A stretch of 64,000 nt of DNA from Persicaria tinctoria (Eukaryota > Streptophyta > Magnoliopsida > Caryophyllales > Polygonaceae). The notes under the pieces are model-generated. The model made no database searches. It was not told the DNA's origin and was given only the letters and a program-made list of their open reading frames with translations. The stretch is from contig JBANSL010000013.1 of assembly GCA_037127255.1 (NCBI GenBank), forward strand, positions 62,200,688 through 62,264,687, in the 5' to 3' direction. Of this stretch, positions 11,651 through 23,493 are shown piece after piece (the stretch's first letter is position 1; every line of letters begins with the position of its first letter). Position numbers and translations under genes: made by a program.

Positions 11651-13888
11651 TTCTGTCATCTTCTCTATTTATGATTTTGGGAAATGATCATAAATAATTA
11701 GGAAAGGCACATAATCAACATTCAAACACATGATTCATTAGGTGACTTGACTGGCAAATGGAAGAATGAACCTAAGTGAACGAAAGGACGCAGAGAAGAT
11801 CAAATACCTAAAGGTGGTGACTTGACCGGCGTGAAATCAAAACCCACCAAAATTGAAAACCAGCAGGCGGCCACTTGGGCTAGAGAACAACTTAAGGAGA
11901 ACAAGGAGCAAGCTACAACAAACCATAATTTGAAGACCAAATTCATGAAATAAAAGACAAGAAATTCAAAATGAATATGAAATTAAAAGTAGAAAAAAAA
12001 TGAAGGAATGAAATAGAATTTAAAAAACCACAGCAGTGCTATCGAAATCAGATTGTCTTAAATCAGCAGTAGAGCTAAAGCATAAAAACTATCATCAAAT
12101 CAAATGTCAGCCGCAAATTGAAGCAGAGACAACTGCCATTTATGAGAAATTGGAACCAATCAATAACAAAAAGAAAACCACCATGGACCAAAAACAACTT
12201 CAATTCAACATATATAGAGCAAGAGCATGAACAAACCTAAGTGAACGGAAGAAAGCAGCGATTCTTATGCATGCTGCGAAGGTGAAGAATAAGAGGAGAT
12301 AAAATATAAACTGTGTACAGAAATGAGTGATAATTCTGTAAAACAAAAGAAATATGTAATCCTAACAAAGCCCTTCACTAAAACCCTAATTTAGAACATT
12401 GAAAAGGGGAACAATTCAAAACCCAATTCCAACTCATTCATGAAACTAAAACTCTAATGAAAAGGGGGGAAAACCAATGATTAAGATACCCCCATAATGT
12501 CTGACTTGACCAGTTGATCAACTCTAGAACATTGAGATACAGAAAGGAAGGATCAGTAAGAAAATCAATACACACAAACAAATAGCCTAACAAGGTACGT
12601 TGGAGTGGTGATTTCAAAAGAGAGTCAAGGAATTTGTTTAAAAGCATCGGATAATGGTTGATATTATAATCAATTCAATCTGGAATCACAAACTAAAATT
12701 GAATATCCATCGATTGAACGAGAAAAGTAAAATAAAGAAATCCATATAAAATTCAATATGTGATTGTAAATGAAAGAGAAAAGTATAATGAAATTCAACA
12801 AATGAAGTAAATGAAGCAAGGAAACCTCCAAAGTGGCATGTTTTCTAGTGCATGATTTGATTGAACAATGAGTTCTACAAGAATAGCAATTTGAAAGAAG
12901 AGGGTGCACCTTTATAATCGAAGCCTTAACTTTGATGGCAGCTCGTACCTAGCATATTTACAACAGGAATACAATAAGCCTAGAGCATGACTGAAAAACA
13001 TAAAATACAAAACAGAAATCCATGAGGTCAATAAAAGTATAAAAGTATTAATATTATACCCCTGAGGAAGCGATGGATTCAAAGTGAGACATGGGTTCTC
13101 CAACATACATGACAGTCTTCCTAAAATGTACTTTGTGATTGAAAACCTTCTCAGCCCTACACACGATTAATCTGTTGTCAAACTCCCAACACAAAAGAAA
13201 GCATAAAGGTAGTTGAATGGCTTGAATCATACAATCGAAGACTTCAAAAGAAGGTATATAGCTTCCATGTCCGGCAATTCACTCAAAAATACATCTACTG
13301 CATGGGATTCAATCCAACAAAAGTCATAGCAAAGGTAGGAATATACCTCATAACAAATTCTGCCAACAATGGAGATGGTTTCCACTTGATACCAACCCCG
13401 TAAAGTCTCTTCTCCTAGAATAATTGCATCAGTTCCTAGATAAAGCAATCGGTCGAAAAAAAATTACAAGGGTTGGGCCCTGGATATGAAACAATTACTT
13501 CAGCTAGCACTGGGATATTAAAAACATATGAAAAAAAAAACAAAGACTCGAGAAAGTATCATCTAGTATAGCATTGACAACATCAGTAGCTTCCGCACGA
13601 GTGGGCATCAGATTACCAGTCATACTGTTGACAACACGAGTAACCACTCTAGGCTTTCCAACCATGTTACACTTGAAAATAGCCGCCTTTTGAAACAGAA
13701 ACACGTGCATGTTTCACCATGCCAAAGAGACCAGCTGTGAGGTAATACTTCTTGACAACCAGAGACTTGTGCAAAGTTCAGATTGAGTACTCCAATCATT
13801 TGCAGAATAAGTATATTGAAGGAATCATGAAAACAGACCTTTTTTTAAGCAAGATCGGCCCCCAGGTTTCCGCGAGAGAGGATGATAC

Positions 13889-16800
13889 CATGGAAGCTGA
13901 ATTCGTGGTACTATATATAGATTTTCGTACCAAAAACTTCGTTCCGAATTCGGTAGGAAACTCGAACCAATTCGTTCATTGGAGCGAACCAGAAAAAAAA
14001 AACGGAGAAAGGAGATTTGAGAGAACAGAGGCGGCAGGACTGGAGGAAGAAGATGACAGCTAGGGTTATGCCAAAAGTTAGGCCCAATTACATTTAGTAT
14101 TATAAAAAAGGCCTAAATAAAATTTCTACAAGTTATCCAGTTATCCCTTCCCCATGTGATAGATCAATTTGACATAAAGTAAAATATCTACTTAGAGAGA
14201 GGGAGATCTGTAAAAGTAGGTTCTTCTCCCACCAACTCCCAACTTTATACGGATACCAATTACCAAATGGCTTTTGGAAAAAAAAAAGGAAGCTTTTGGA
14301 TGCTCAATCAACCCAGGAAAGAGAATCCCAATCTCAAAACTATCACCTGAGATAGAAGAAGACACCCACGAGGAGGAACAACCCACTCACCAGGTAAAAT
14401 CTATGAACACTTCATTCTTGCTTCTATACATTTGCTGTATTTTCTTTGTTACTTTAAAGTTTAAACCAATTTTGGAATGGGTTAAAGATATTGGTTGCTT
14501 AATATTAAAATTAACTTGTATTTATGCAAGTGCCTCCCTCACAAAATAAAACCAAACCATTACTATATGAAGTCATCCAGATCAGCAATGGGGCAGGGAA
14601 GAATCCTGGTGGGACAAAGAAATGGACTTGCAAGCATTGTGATAAATCATACACAAGCACATACATGAGAATCCATCAACATTTCTTCGGTGTTGCTGTC
14701 GGTAAGAAGGCTGATGTTGCTCGATGTGTAAGAGTGAGTCGGGAGGAGCTTCAAAGAACACGATCGAGGGTTGAAGAAGCTGAGCAAGCGGGTATGTCAC
14801 CTTCGTTGTGTACTTCCACTATCAACAACAACCTTAGTAGACCACCATCAGCTCGTGATGCAATAGCAAAATCATTCGGAATAGTAGAGCGACAACAAGT
14901 TGATAATCTGATTGTTAGAGCTTTGTGTGCAAATGGGATACCATTCAATGTGCTAAGGAATCCAGATTTCATTTCAATGTTGAAGAGAGTGAATCAAGCC
15001 CCCAAAGACTACAAGCCAGTTCATTATGATCGTGCAAGAACCGCTTTGGTGGGTGTGTGTCAACGAGATATTGATAAAGAATTGGCTCCATTGAAGGATA
15101 CATGGACAACTCATGGATGTTCAATCGTTTCTCATGGCTGGACAAATGTGAAACGACAACCTTTGATCAATGTATTGGCATCCAATAGTTGTGGTTCGAT
15201 GTTCATGTACTCCAAGGACTTTTCAGGGCAGGAGAAAATAGGAGTGAAGATTGCAGAGTTCCTTCTTGCTGCCATCGATGAAATTGGGCCCTCAAACGTG
15301 CTCCAAGTTGTCACCGATAACGCAACAAACTGCAAAGCTGCGGGAAAGGAGGTTGAGAAGGTACATAAACATATCTCTTGGTCTCCTTGTGTTGTTCACA
15401 CATTGAATCTTATATTCAAAGATTTTGATGCATCTTTTCCTTGGATGAGTGAGATATATACAAGGGGGAAAAGTATTGTCAAATACTTTTTGAACCATGA
15501 GAAGGCTCATGCTATTTTTATGTCTCACTCTAAGCTTGAGTTGTTGAAGGTAGCTAAGGCTAGGTTTGCCTCCCATTATCTATTGCTGAAAAGGTTGTCG
15601 GTTTGTAGAGAAGCGCTAGCTACGGTAACTGTTCTTAGGGTTTGGAAAGATTGGTTTAATTCTGGGGATGAGCACACTAGATCTTTGGGAAAGGAGGCGG
15701 CAACAACAATAGGTGATGATGAGTTTTGGAAAGAAGTAGATAACATTTTGGAGATAATGAAGCCAGTTTACTTAATGATTAAATTTGCTGATGGGGAAGG
15801 AGAAAAAATGGGAGAAATCTATGCATGAGAAGATGGATTGTATGATTGGGGAGATAAGAGATGTTATGATGAATAACAAGCATAGTGATATGTATCATAG
15901 GATGGAGGAAATCTTGGTAAATAGATGGGAGAAGATGAATATACCAATGCATTGCTTGGGATTTGCCTTGAATCCCTTCTATTATGATTCCTGTTATTTG
16001 AATGATGTTGCACCGGGAGGTTTCGAGACGTGCTCCTAATCAAGATAAGGAAGTGGTTGCTGGGGTTCTAAAAATTTTCGACAAAATTGGTGAAGATGAA
16101 AGTGAGAAGGCTGAGCTACGGAACCAGTTGGCAAGATTTCAAAACAAAGAAGGGATTTTTGGGACACTGGCTGCTAGGAATGATGTAGTAACAATGAGTC
16201 CGATTTCTTGGTGGTCAACACATGGTGCAGAGACTCCAGAACTAGCAGAAATTGCAATGAAAGCTTTGTCGCAGCCCATCAGTAGCTCATCAGCCGAGAG
16301 AGTGTGGAGCACTTACTCTTACATTCATAATGTCAAGAGAAACAGATTGAATGCACAACGTAACCTGCAGACAAGTTAGTGTTCATTCACTCGAACATTA
16401 GACTTATATCCCGCTTTACATCAGCTTACAAGAAAGGCCCTTTTAGGAAGTGGGATATTGACCCAGAGAGCACCTACTTTGATGATTCAACCATAAGGTT
16501 GGAGGATTTGAGATGTGAAGATCATGTCTAGTTATGTATTTATATACTAATATGGTACTATGTACTCTTCTTTTGGGTTTTTGGGTTTTTAACAAAGCTA
16601 GTTTTTGGTTCAACACTTCAGCAGGCTTGATAAGTGCATATATGCCTATCATCTGTGTTATCTAGTTTTTTGGATTTTGGTTAAAGTGTTGAACACCCTT
16701 ACTCAACACTTATTTGCTTAATCTTTGTACTCTAGTTATCTTGGATCTTAGATTAAGCAGTTATAAGTGATTTTGGACACTTTGTGTAATTTTAGAATGC

Positions 16801-16974
16801 ATTATATATATTAAAATGGTTCAGCTGTTAGTATTTTAATATTTATTTTTAACTAATAAATAAAAAAGAAAAATATCCTACCGTTCTTCGTCGTACCGAA
16901 TTCGATTGAGGAAACGAACCACGTTTCCGTTTTCGTACCTCGTTTCGATTCGACTTTCGAACCATGTAACCATG
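13889..16974 (+). mobile_element. hAT DNA transposon, 3086 bp, degenerate
   Basis: The element is bounded by an 8-base target duplication, GATGATAC, at 13881-13888 and 16975-16982. The ends are short imperfect inverted repeats (CATGG...), and subterminal sequences contain inverted copies of a GAATTCGGTA-type motif. It carries one transposase gene in + orientation. The target is an exon of the pyruvate kinase pseudogene: removing the element and one GATGATAC copy restores a continuous reading across ADGIILSRGNLG. The terminal CATGG is an atypical match to the usual hAT CAGGG/TAGGG ends. Confidence 0.85.
14524..16530 (+). pseudogene. hAT transposase (BED finger, DUF659, hAT C-terminal dimerisation)
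   Basis: The first frame (to 15828) has a BED-type zinc finger (WTCKHCDKSY...RIHQH, near residues 34-56) and then a DUF659/RNase H-like core with VVTDNATNCKAAG. Coding continues in a second frame from about 15790 (EKMDCMIGEIRDVM), and in a third from about 16020 with the hAT C-terminal motif (PISWWSTHGAETPEL, SSSSAERVWSTYSYIH). The last part (KWDIDPESTYFDDSTIRLED) is in a further frame to a TAG at 16528. At least three frameshifts are present. The usual DGWT first-Asp motif reads SHGWT, so a catalytic Asp is His. The enzyme is inactive as read. Confidence 0.9.
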
Positions 16975-17560
16975 GATGATACCATCTGCTTCTTTAAGAA
17001 TCTCATCAAAATAAATACCATATGCTTCTTTAAGAATCTCATCAAAATAGGTCAAACCCTGGAATGTAATTTCAACGGCAATGAAATAAATTTATTGACC
17101 TCAAAACAAGTAGAAAATTGAGAAGAAGAAAAAAAGATTTTCTGCTCAATACTTTTAATTTTCCTTAATTCTATTTTCTATCTTAGCATAAATCTGAGTC
17201 TGGCAAAGTTCACCAAAGTTGATGACTTAAGGCTCAAAAGGATAAGCAGTGTACATGAAATGACTTAAGACTCAAAACGAGCCTGAAAGATGAGAGACGC
17301 AATGTCCATGAAACAACCTTAATTTTTCCCACTTGAGCAGGCTTCGACCAACCTAGCCTTTCGGTTGTTTTTAATGACTTAAGACTCAAAAGGATAAGCA
17401 GCTAAAGGCGAGAATTAAACTTTAGCTGCTGCAGTCTAATATCAACCTTTACCTTAGGCCTAACAGCTCTACTTGCTATATAGAGAAGTGGGGCAAGTTC
17501 CAGAAATTATCAAAGTATTTAGCATCTTACATTTTATAGAATACAATCATGTGTACATAC

Positions 17561-18765
17561 CTTAATTTGGGTTCTTGCATCTGCTGCTCTTCTTGATTAG
17601 CTGAACCGTTACCTACCCATTGCTGCCTGGTCTGGTTCCACAGCAGCAGGCCTGTAGTAATACGAAAGAAAAATGAATATTATCCCAAAATAGACAACAA
17701 AGGAAACTTTTGAAAGGAATGCTGTTACAGGAAGAGAGGCAAAAATGCCCAAGGAGATATATAACAATGAGAGTACTGAGGCTGATGAACAAGTGATGGA
17801 ATTGGTGTCAATTGTTTTTTAATCAACTCAAGTCAAAATCAACAAAGATTGTTATGAAGTCAAATATGATATCCAAAACATTCAACTATTAAACAGCACA
17901 AGTAGCAGAGAAAAGAGTGGTAAACGGAGAAATCAAGAAAATCTATTCTAAAACAAATTGTATCCAATAGCAGCCATCTTGAGAATATGTGACTTGCCAT
18001 GATTCACAAACTCCATAGGAGAATTTGCACTCCCAAAACCACCATTTGCTTCAAGGGCTGATGTACTGATTGACAATACGCTTGCTTGTGACTGCACGAC
18101 ACTATTATCCATGTCCCGGGTACTTGTGGTCCAAAAATCCCTTGATATGCTAAGTGTTTTTTCAGTACCACCTTCGTAGACCAATCCTTTATTCCCTTCT
18201 TCTGAGACATGTATTAGTTCATGCCGAACACCGCATGCAAGACAACCACTGTACTGTTACAAATCAGATTAAACTGTTATTGACTTATTATGCATTAGTT
18301 CCCCCGTCTTGCTGAGAAATTACTACAACAAAAAGAAAAACCATAACCTCTTTGTATCTTTAAAAAACACAGTAATCATTGCAATAAATACAGATTCTAC
18401 ATGGGACTGGAAGGAGTGATTTCAAATAATTGATTATTATTTATCTTTCTCTAAGAGGTGTTAATCAGTAATCACTTAAGATCGTCGTTATCTCAAGTGA
18501 ATTGATACTATGATACTATCAGATTGAAAAAATGCTCAAAACCTAAATTCACAATGGATTTCATAATACAAGTTCTAGGCTTGACCAATCTGAAATTCCA
18601 GTCAAGATGCTAGCCTAGAACTATGAAACTCGAACATACAATTTAAAATGAATCATACACACACACAAAAATCTTTGAAACTACAACCGACTAAATAGAG
18701 ATGAGAGCAAGTGGCGAGAAATCGAAGGAGGTTACCTGGTTGCTAATACAAGTTATATGATCCAT
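17561..18765 (-). CDS. DUF4050 (Gag1-like clamp) family protein, last exon missing
   Basis: Three exons join in one frame on the minus strand: 18765-18736 (start MDHITCISNQ), 18253-17998 (YSGCLACGVRHELIHV...DFWTTSTRDMDNSVVQ...EFVNHG) and 17651-17561 (LLLWNQTRQQWVGN). The motifs FWTTST.DMDNS, FVNHG and LLLWNQTRQQW are hallmarks of the plant DUF4050 family. These are small proteins of unknown function with an acidic C-terminus. The intron 17997-17652 starts with GC (GCAAGT) and ends CTACAG, a GC-AG intron. The third exon ends before a good GTATGT donor, but the expected last exon was not found before the pyruvate kinase fragment at 17058. The locus is probably truncated, or its last exon is diverged. 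Confidence 0.75.
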
Positions 18766-19184
18766 GATAATTGGTCAAACATAGACATAGACTTTAATTA
18801 GAAATAAACTACACATCAAAGATCCTCGTTCTTTTTGGAGGAAGGTTAGGACTTGCCGGACCATTAAAGCGGTAAAATAAATTGTTAAACAACAAAAGGA
18901 AACCAATTCATCACCTCTTATAAACAAATAAGAAGAGGAAAACAATGCAGAAGAAGATGGAGATATAAAACCCTATGAACAAACAGTAGCATATCTAAAA
19001 CCCTACAAAAAATCATGTTCTCAAATGGAACAAATCAAAATCCCGAAGAGATTGAAACTTGCACAATCAAAAGGAAATCGACAGCCTGAAATGGCTCAAT
19101 CAAACCAGAAATTATTCAATAAATCGCTCCCTAACTCATAGATCGTTAAATCAAACCCACTCAAGAAAACAAAATAAATAATTA

Positions 19185-20072
19185 GGCCAAATTGCAGAAA
19201 ACCACCCTTTAAATAGGCTGTTTTGCGTGAAACCACCCCTTAAAACGAAAATTGCAGAAAACCACCCTTTAAAACCCTTTTCCTTGCAAAGTCACACCCA
19301 TCACCCAATTTTTGTTAATTAAATGTTAAAGTGCATGAAAATCAATTATATTCCTTCTTTTTATTATTATTTTACTTTACCCAATCGGTATTATTTAATT
19401 TTTTTACCTTTTAACATGTTTTTCAAAAGTAATTTTTTTAATAAAATATCATTTTTTAAATATAATTTCACACTTATTAGTAAAAACACTCTATAAAAAA
19501 ATAGATATGATTAATGTTTTATATATTTTAAAAAGTGCATATTACTAAAGGGTTACTCAAAGAAAATACATTTTTAAAAAATGATATGTTATATAGTTTT
19601 TATTATTCTAAAAATATGTTCACTATTCCACATACATTTTTAGAATAATAAAAACTAAATGAAATATATATATTTTTTAAAACATTTTATTCAAGTAGCC
19701 CTAGTATTGCACATTTTTTTTATATGTATAAAACATAAATTACATATCAATTTTTTATAGAGTTTTTTTGTAAGTATGAAATTATTTTTTAAAAAAAACA
19801 TTTTTTTTATATTTATAGTGTTTTTTGCTTTTGAAAAATATGTCAAAAAATTAAATATCAACTAATATCAATTGAAATGAGTAAAATAATAATAATAATA
19901 AGGGGTATAATTAAATTTCCACACACTTTAACATTTAATTAACCAAAATTGGGTGATGGGTGTGACTTTGCAAGGAAAAGGGTTTTAAAGGGTGGTTTTC
20001 TGCAATTTTCGTTTTAAGGGGTGGTTTCCCGCAAAACAGCCTATTTAAAGGGTGGTTTTCTGCAATTTGGCC
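19185..20072. mobile_element. Mutator-type MITE with long terminal inverted repeats, 888 bp
   Basis: Both ends start GGCCAAATTGCAGAAAACC, reading inward. The inverted repeats extend about 160 bases (19185 to about 19345, and about 19910-20072). The element is flanked by a 9-base duplication, AAATAATTA (19176-19184 and 20073-20081), the size typical of Mutator-like elements. Each arm holds an internal repeat of the CAGAAAACCACCCTTTAAA phrase. The centre is AT-rich and noncoding, and partly palindromic. It sits in the leader intron of the DUF4050 gene. Confidence 0.9.
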
Positions 20073-20331
20073 AAATAATTAAGCAACTAAAATCAACGAC
20101 ATTCCCATTAATTTCTGAAAAAAATCAAAGTTCACCCATTGCAAAGACTGATGAAACCGGGCCTGGACAAGGATGCAAAATTCGCACATGTTTCTGAGAT
20201 TGAGATTGGAGATCTGTCAAGATTCCTAACCATGAATTCAGAATTTCTGAACGAAGAATTAAAAACAAAAAAACCTACCTCATAGTCGAGAAAGTGAATG
20301 AAAAAAAAAAGAAATTAGAACAAGAAGATAC

Positions 20332-20640
20332 CTTGATGTGAGGGAAAGGAGCGGTGAAGCAGTGAGATGCGGAGGCGGCGCCGGCGATGAGGATCAATTA
20401 CGAAGCAGGAGAGACGGTGGATATGGGAATTAGTAGATAAGAGGGAGCAAAGGCGGTGCACCAAGACGCCGGTGGCCACGAGGGGTGGAGAAATCGGGAA
20501 GGAGACGATGGTCACATCGTGCTGGCGAAGGCAGCGAAGGCACGAGGAGAGAGGGGGAGAGAGATCAGAGGCGGCTAAGGATAGAGACGGAGAGAGCGTG
20601 GATTTTGTGGAGTTAGATGAAAAGACTAACCGAGAGATTG
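20332..20640 (-). other. Probable 5' UTR exon of the DUF4050 gene
   Basis: A GC-rich, CT-rich (minus strand) block ends with ATCAAG before a GTATCT donor at 20331. It lies about 1.6 kb upstream of the ATG at 18765. An acceptor-like TTCTAATTAAAG occurs just upstream of that ATG. The arrangement fits an untranslated first exon with a long leader intron, which contains the Mutator-type MITE. No TATA box was assigned; 20641-20810 is AT-rich. Confidence 0.45.
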
Positions 20641-20814
20641 GATTTTGAGATTTTTTTTTTCAAATATGTTATCACATATAGAAGCTAAATATATATTTTT
20701 TTAATTTTTTTTAATATTAATTTAGATGTAAAATAATTTTGTGGGACGGAGAGTTGTGGCGGGATTTTGGGTAGAAGATTTGGACCGTTTTTTTTTTATT
20801 AGGTAAAAATTCGA

Positions 20815-21245
20815 TTGGCGAACCTAACCGAGAGCATCCCGACGGATGAGATCAGGAAGATCTGGGTGTTCTTCCAATGCCAACCCGTTAACAGGATGAC
20901 CAATGTGTGCAACATTGTCAGCCACCCTATTACCCTCACGGGGCACAAAGGAGAAGGAGATATCATGAAAGGATCTAATGAGACTTTTGATATCACCCAA
21001 AATTAATTCTATTTCCCACGGACATTTTCCTATACCCTTCAATTGATTTATAATGATCAACGAGTCAGCTTCTATGATTAGGTTGTTATAGTTATTACTT
21101 TTTGCACAGATTATTCCTTCTCTAAGGGCAATTGTTTCCGCCATAATCGGAATCGTCTTTCCTACTCTTTTATATCCCAGTTTGAGGGCTTGCCCCTCCG
21201 GATTAATTTCTAATGATGTACCCTGCGCTAGCCACGCAATAAGTA
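20815..21245 (-). mobile_element. LINE RNase H (RVT_3) fragment
   Basis: The minus strand encodes MAETIALREGI, LIIEADSLIIINQLKG, FSFVPREGNRVADNVAH and DLPDLIRRDALG. These are the E, D and D motifs and the C-terminus of the plant L1 RNase H domain. The same subfamily occurs at 23494-24443 (+) and 46255-49880 (-); all three end in DLIR-DA-G. The fragment is 5' truncated near 21245. It has no frameshift over about 110 codons. Confidence 0.75.
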
Positions 21246-21302
21246 CAAAGCGAACTATTCTTTCGCCTTTTGCACCGTTCTCTTATCCATCATGCATGTT
21301 TA

Positions 21303-22283
21303 CTAGTTATATTACCCGCACTCTTGGACGGCTATTTTATTCTTATACTTCTATTTACTATGTATTTTTATTATATTAGATATGCTTATTTTTTAATTGA
21401 ATAGTGAAAATTAAAATACTTTTCTTGAATATTTCAATAGAATCTGTAATATCTAACTAAAAACTAAATTAATTAAGTAGATTTTTTTTCTTTTGAATAG
21501 AAGATCGGATTTAGCTATATCATCGGTGCGGATTTTCCTATATCAAATTTAATCTTTGCTTGACTACCTAATTGGATCTAGAACGTTAATCTAACAATAC
21601 ATGTGATTACAAAATTTAACTTAAGGTGGACACGTTAATTTTTAAAAAATTATCTATATAATCTTTTTGTACTTGATTATCAAAAATAATATTTTTGTAC
21701 GTAACTAATTACTCCATCCGATTTTTAATATAAGACATTTGACTTTGGAGCATGTAATTTTAGGAGTTAAAAACTACATAAAATATTATTTTTTAATTAA
21801 TTTTTTACATTATAATATTTATTATTAATAAGTATTATAATGTAAAAAAATTAATTAAACAAATTCATATTTTATATAGTTTTTAGCTCCTTAAACTATG
21901 TGCACAAAAGTCAAACGCCTTATATTTCCAATCGGATGGAGTAATATATTAGGTCAAATATTTATGGTAAAATGTTAGGTTTTTGTAAATAAGTAAGATA
22001 TATGGTTAAATATTTATAATATCAAAAATGATAGATTTTGCATCTAATTAAAATATGAAATTGAATATTTATATTAAAAATAAATTGTATTAAAAAATTA
22101 TAGTAGACATGTAGGATGACACATGGTTAAATAGACTGGATCGTTAAGGGACATGACTTGTTGGATCATCATTAATTGATGTGGTAAACAAACCGGGTGA
22201 GATTGCACCAGAGAATAACATATATGCGAATTGCATCAAAAACCGTTTCAGACCTCTGTTTTAATATATTAATAATATATAGA
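21303..22283 (-). mobile_element. Nonautonomous Helitron, about 981 bp
   Basis: Read on the minus strand, the 5' end starts TC with an AT-rich run, then AAAACAGAGGTCTGAAACGG. The 3' end has GTGCGGGTAATATAACTAG followed by T at 21302. The family is the same as the elements at 31-35 kb, which share the CAGAGGTCTGAAACGG and AAT-ATCCAGAA-type phrases. It contains a Stowaway-like MITE. The right boundary could be 22283 or 22291 because TAGAT is repeated there. Confidence 0.6.
21712..21941. mobile_element. Stowaway-like MITE, about 230 bp
   Basis: The ends are CTCCATCCGATTTTTAATAT and its near-perfect inverted partner ending ATCGGATGGAG, with TA on both sides (21710-21711, 21942-21943). The interior is a long AT-rich palindrome that could fold into a hairpin. 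It is nested in the Helitron 21303-22283. Confidence 0.85.
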
Positions 22284-23493
22284 TACATAGATTTACATGT
22301 ATCTATGATTTCTTTTCCCGCTTGATCTCTATCCTTTATCTCAAGCACTGATATATTGTTAATTTTATTATTGAATAACTCAAGTGTATCTTCTATTTTT
22401 CTAATTTACCTATTATCTTTAATGTACATCCATAATAACTATCATAATCAACCATTTTTTTTAATGACTAAATAAAAACATCAATGGTTGATTAGATTAA
22501 CATTACATATCTTATATCTTTATTTTCCTATTTTACCTAACATATCTAACATAATCTTAATTAATCATAAAATAATGTTACACTGTAATGAATTCTACTT
22601 TTAAAAAATAAATCTTAATTAATCATGATTTTACCTCTAATTAATTTAATGAAAATTTCGCGCAGTACCCTCCTGGTATTTGATTTTTCGTGTGGTGTAT
22701 AGAAGATTAGTGTATTTCGCTAGATACCCCTGAGCTTAGATGGAATTTCACGGCGTGCCCCTGCTCGGTTAACATTAACAACATGCGTTAGTATTTTTGA
22801 AAAAAGAAAGAAAGAAAGAAGAAACTGAGACTAAAGGCGAAAGAAAGTAGTAGCTCGCTAGAAGAATGAGGAAGATGAACACATCGATCGAGAACTTAAA
22901 TGGTGACATCAGATTCAAGTTGACTGGGAAAGTTCAGAGTGGTGTGATAGCTACTGATTTGGTTATGACTTTTATAGCTATATTGCCTCCGCATTGTGAA
23001 TACAGGTTTGTTGAATTCTATGGTAAGTTAATGTGTTAAATGACGACTTTAATAGGTGAGGGTGTTTGTTAGTTGTCATTGGCTGATAGGGCGACCTTAG
23101 CAAGGGAAACCATGGGGTTCTTCCCTATTGACCATGTGACATTAGATTATCTCAAGATAATTGGAAGAAGTGATGAAGAAGTGAGCTCTCAGCTAATTCC
23201 ATTTGAATAAACACAGCCAGATCTGAAAAGTACAACTATCATTGGCTGATAGGGTGACCTCAGTAAGGGAAACCATGGGATTCTTCCCTATTGACCACGT
23301 GACATTAGATTATCTCAAGATAATTGGAAGAAGTGATGAAGAAGTGAGCTCTCAACCACTTCCATTTGAATAAACACAGCCAGATATGAAAACTACAGAT
23401 CTTGCTTGTAATTTGATCACTTGATTTTAATGTACTACGTTCTTGTTTACCACAAGTTTATATGTTCTCCGAGTGTGGAACACGACTGCCGCA
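22284..23493. repeat. Duplicated segment with aconitase pseudogene, copy A (pairs with 57838-62540)
   Basis: From ATTTACATGTATCTATGATT to GTGTGGAACACGACT the sequence matches the region from 57856 to 62541 in the same orientation, apart from a 3.5 kb insertion in copy B. Scattered substitutions give roughly 95 percent identity by eye. The left edge abuts a Helitron end and the right edge abuts LINE sequence. Confidence 0.85.
22905..23372 (+). pseudogene. ACO-like: Aconitase pseudogene fragment, copy A
   Basis: An exon-like stretch ending at 23022 before GTAAGT encodes FKLTGKVQSGVIATDLVMT and RFVEFYG. The next block (about 23055-23209) encodes LSLADRA and [14 protein letters not shown], then [11 protein letters not shown]. 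This order matches the middle of plant aconitate hydratase, the TCA-cycle and citrate enzyme. Both blocks are degenerate. A TAG precedes LSLADRA, the stretch normally between ADRAT and MGFFP is largely missing, and TAA ends the block. The second block is tandemly duplicated (about 23240-23372) with a few changes. No iron-sulfur cysteines are included. It is non-functional. Confidence 0.85.

Larger units (their letters stand above)
12908..17058 (-). pseudogene. PK-like: Cytosolic pyruvate kinase pseudogene, split by a hAT element
   Basis: Exons on the minus strand, 5' to 3': 17058-16975 (GLTYFDEILKEA...ADGII); after the hAT insertion, 13888-13839 (LSRGNLGADL); 13703 to about 13555 ([28 protein letters not shown]); 13437-13350 ([25 protein letters not shown]); about 13157-13070 ([24 protein letters not shown]); about 12955-12908 (RAAIKVKASI). 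The order matches the C-terminal half of plant cytosolic pyruvate kinase, the glycolytic enzyme. Damage is multiple. A TAA replaces a codon in the usual LPPEK stretch at 13847. The acceptor before VFLFQ is AC instead of AG. The donor after VNAILD reads AT instead of GT. A 36-base in-frame duplication repeats FDEILKEA. N-terminal and final exons are not found. Confidence 0.85.

Noticed and set aside
23022..23057. Functional intron in the aconitase fragment
   Set aside because: The interval before the next coding block is only about 33 bases, too short for a plant intron, and a stop follows; it is a remnant.
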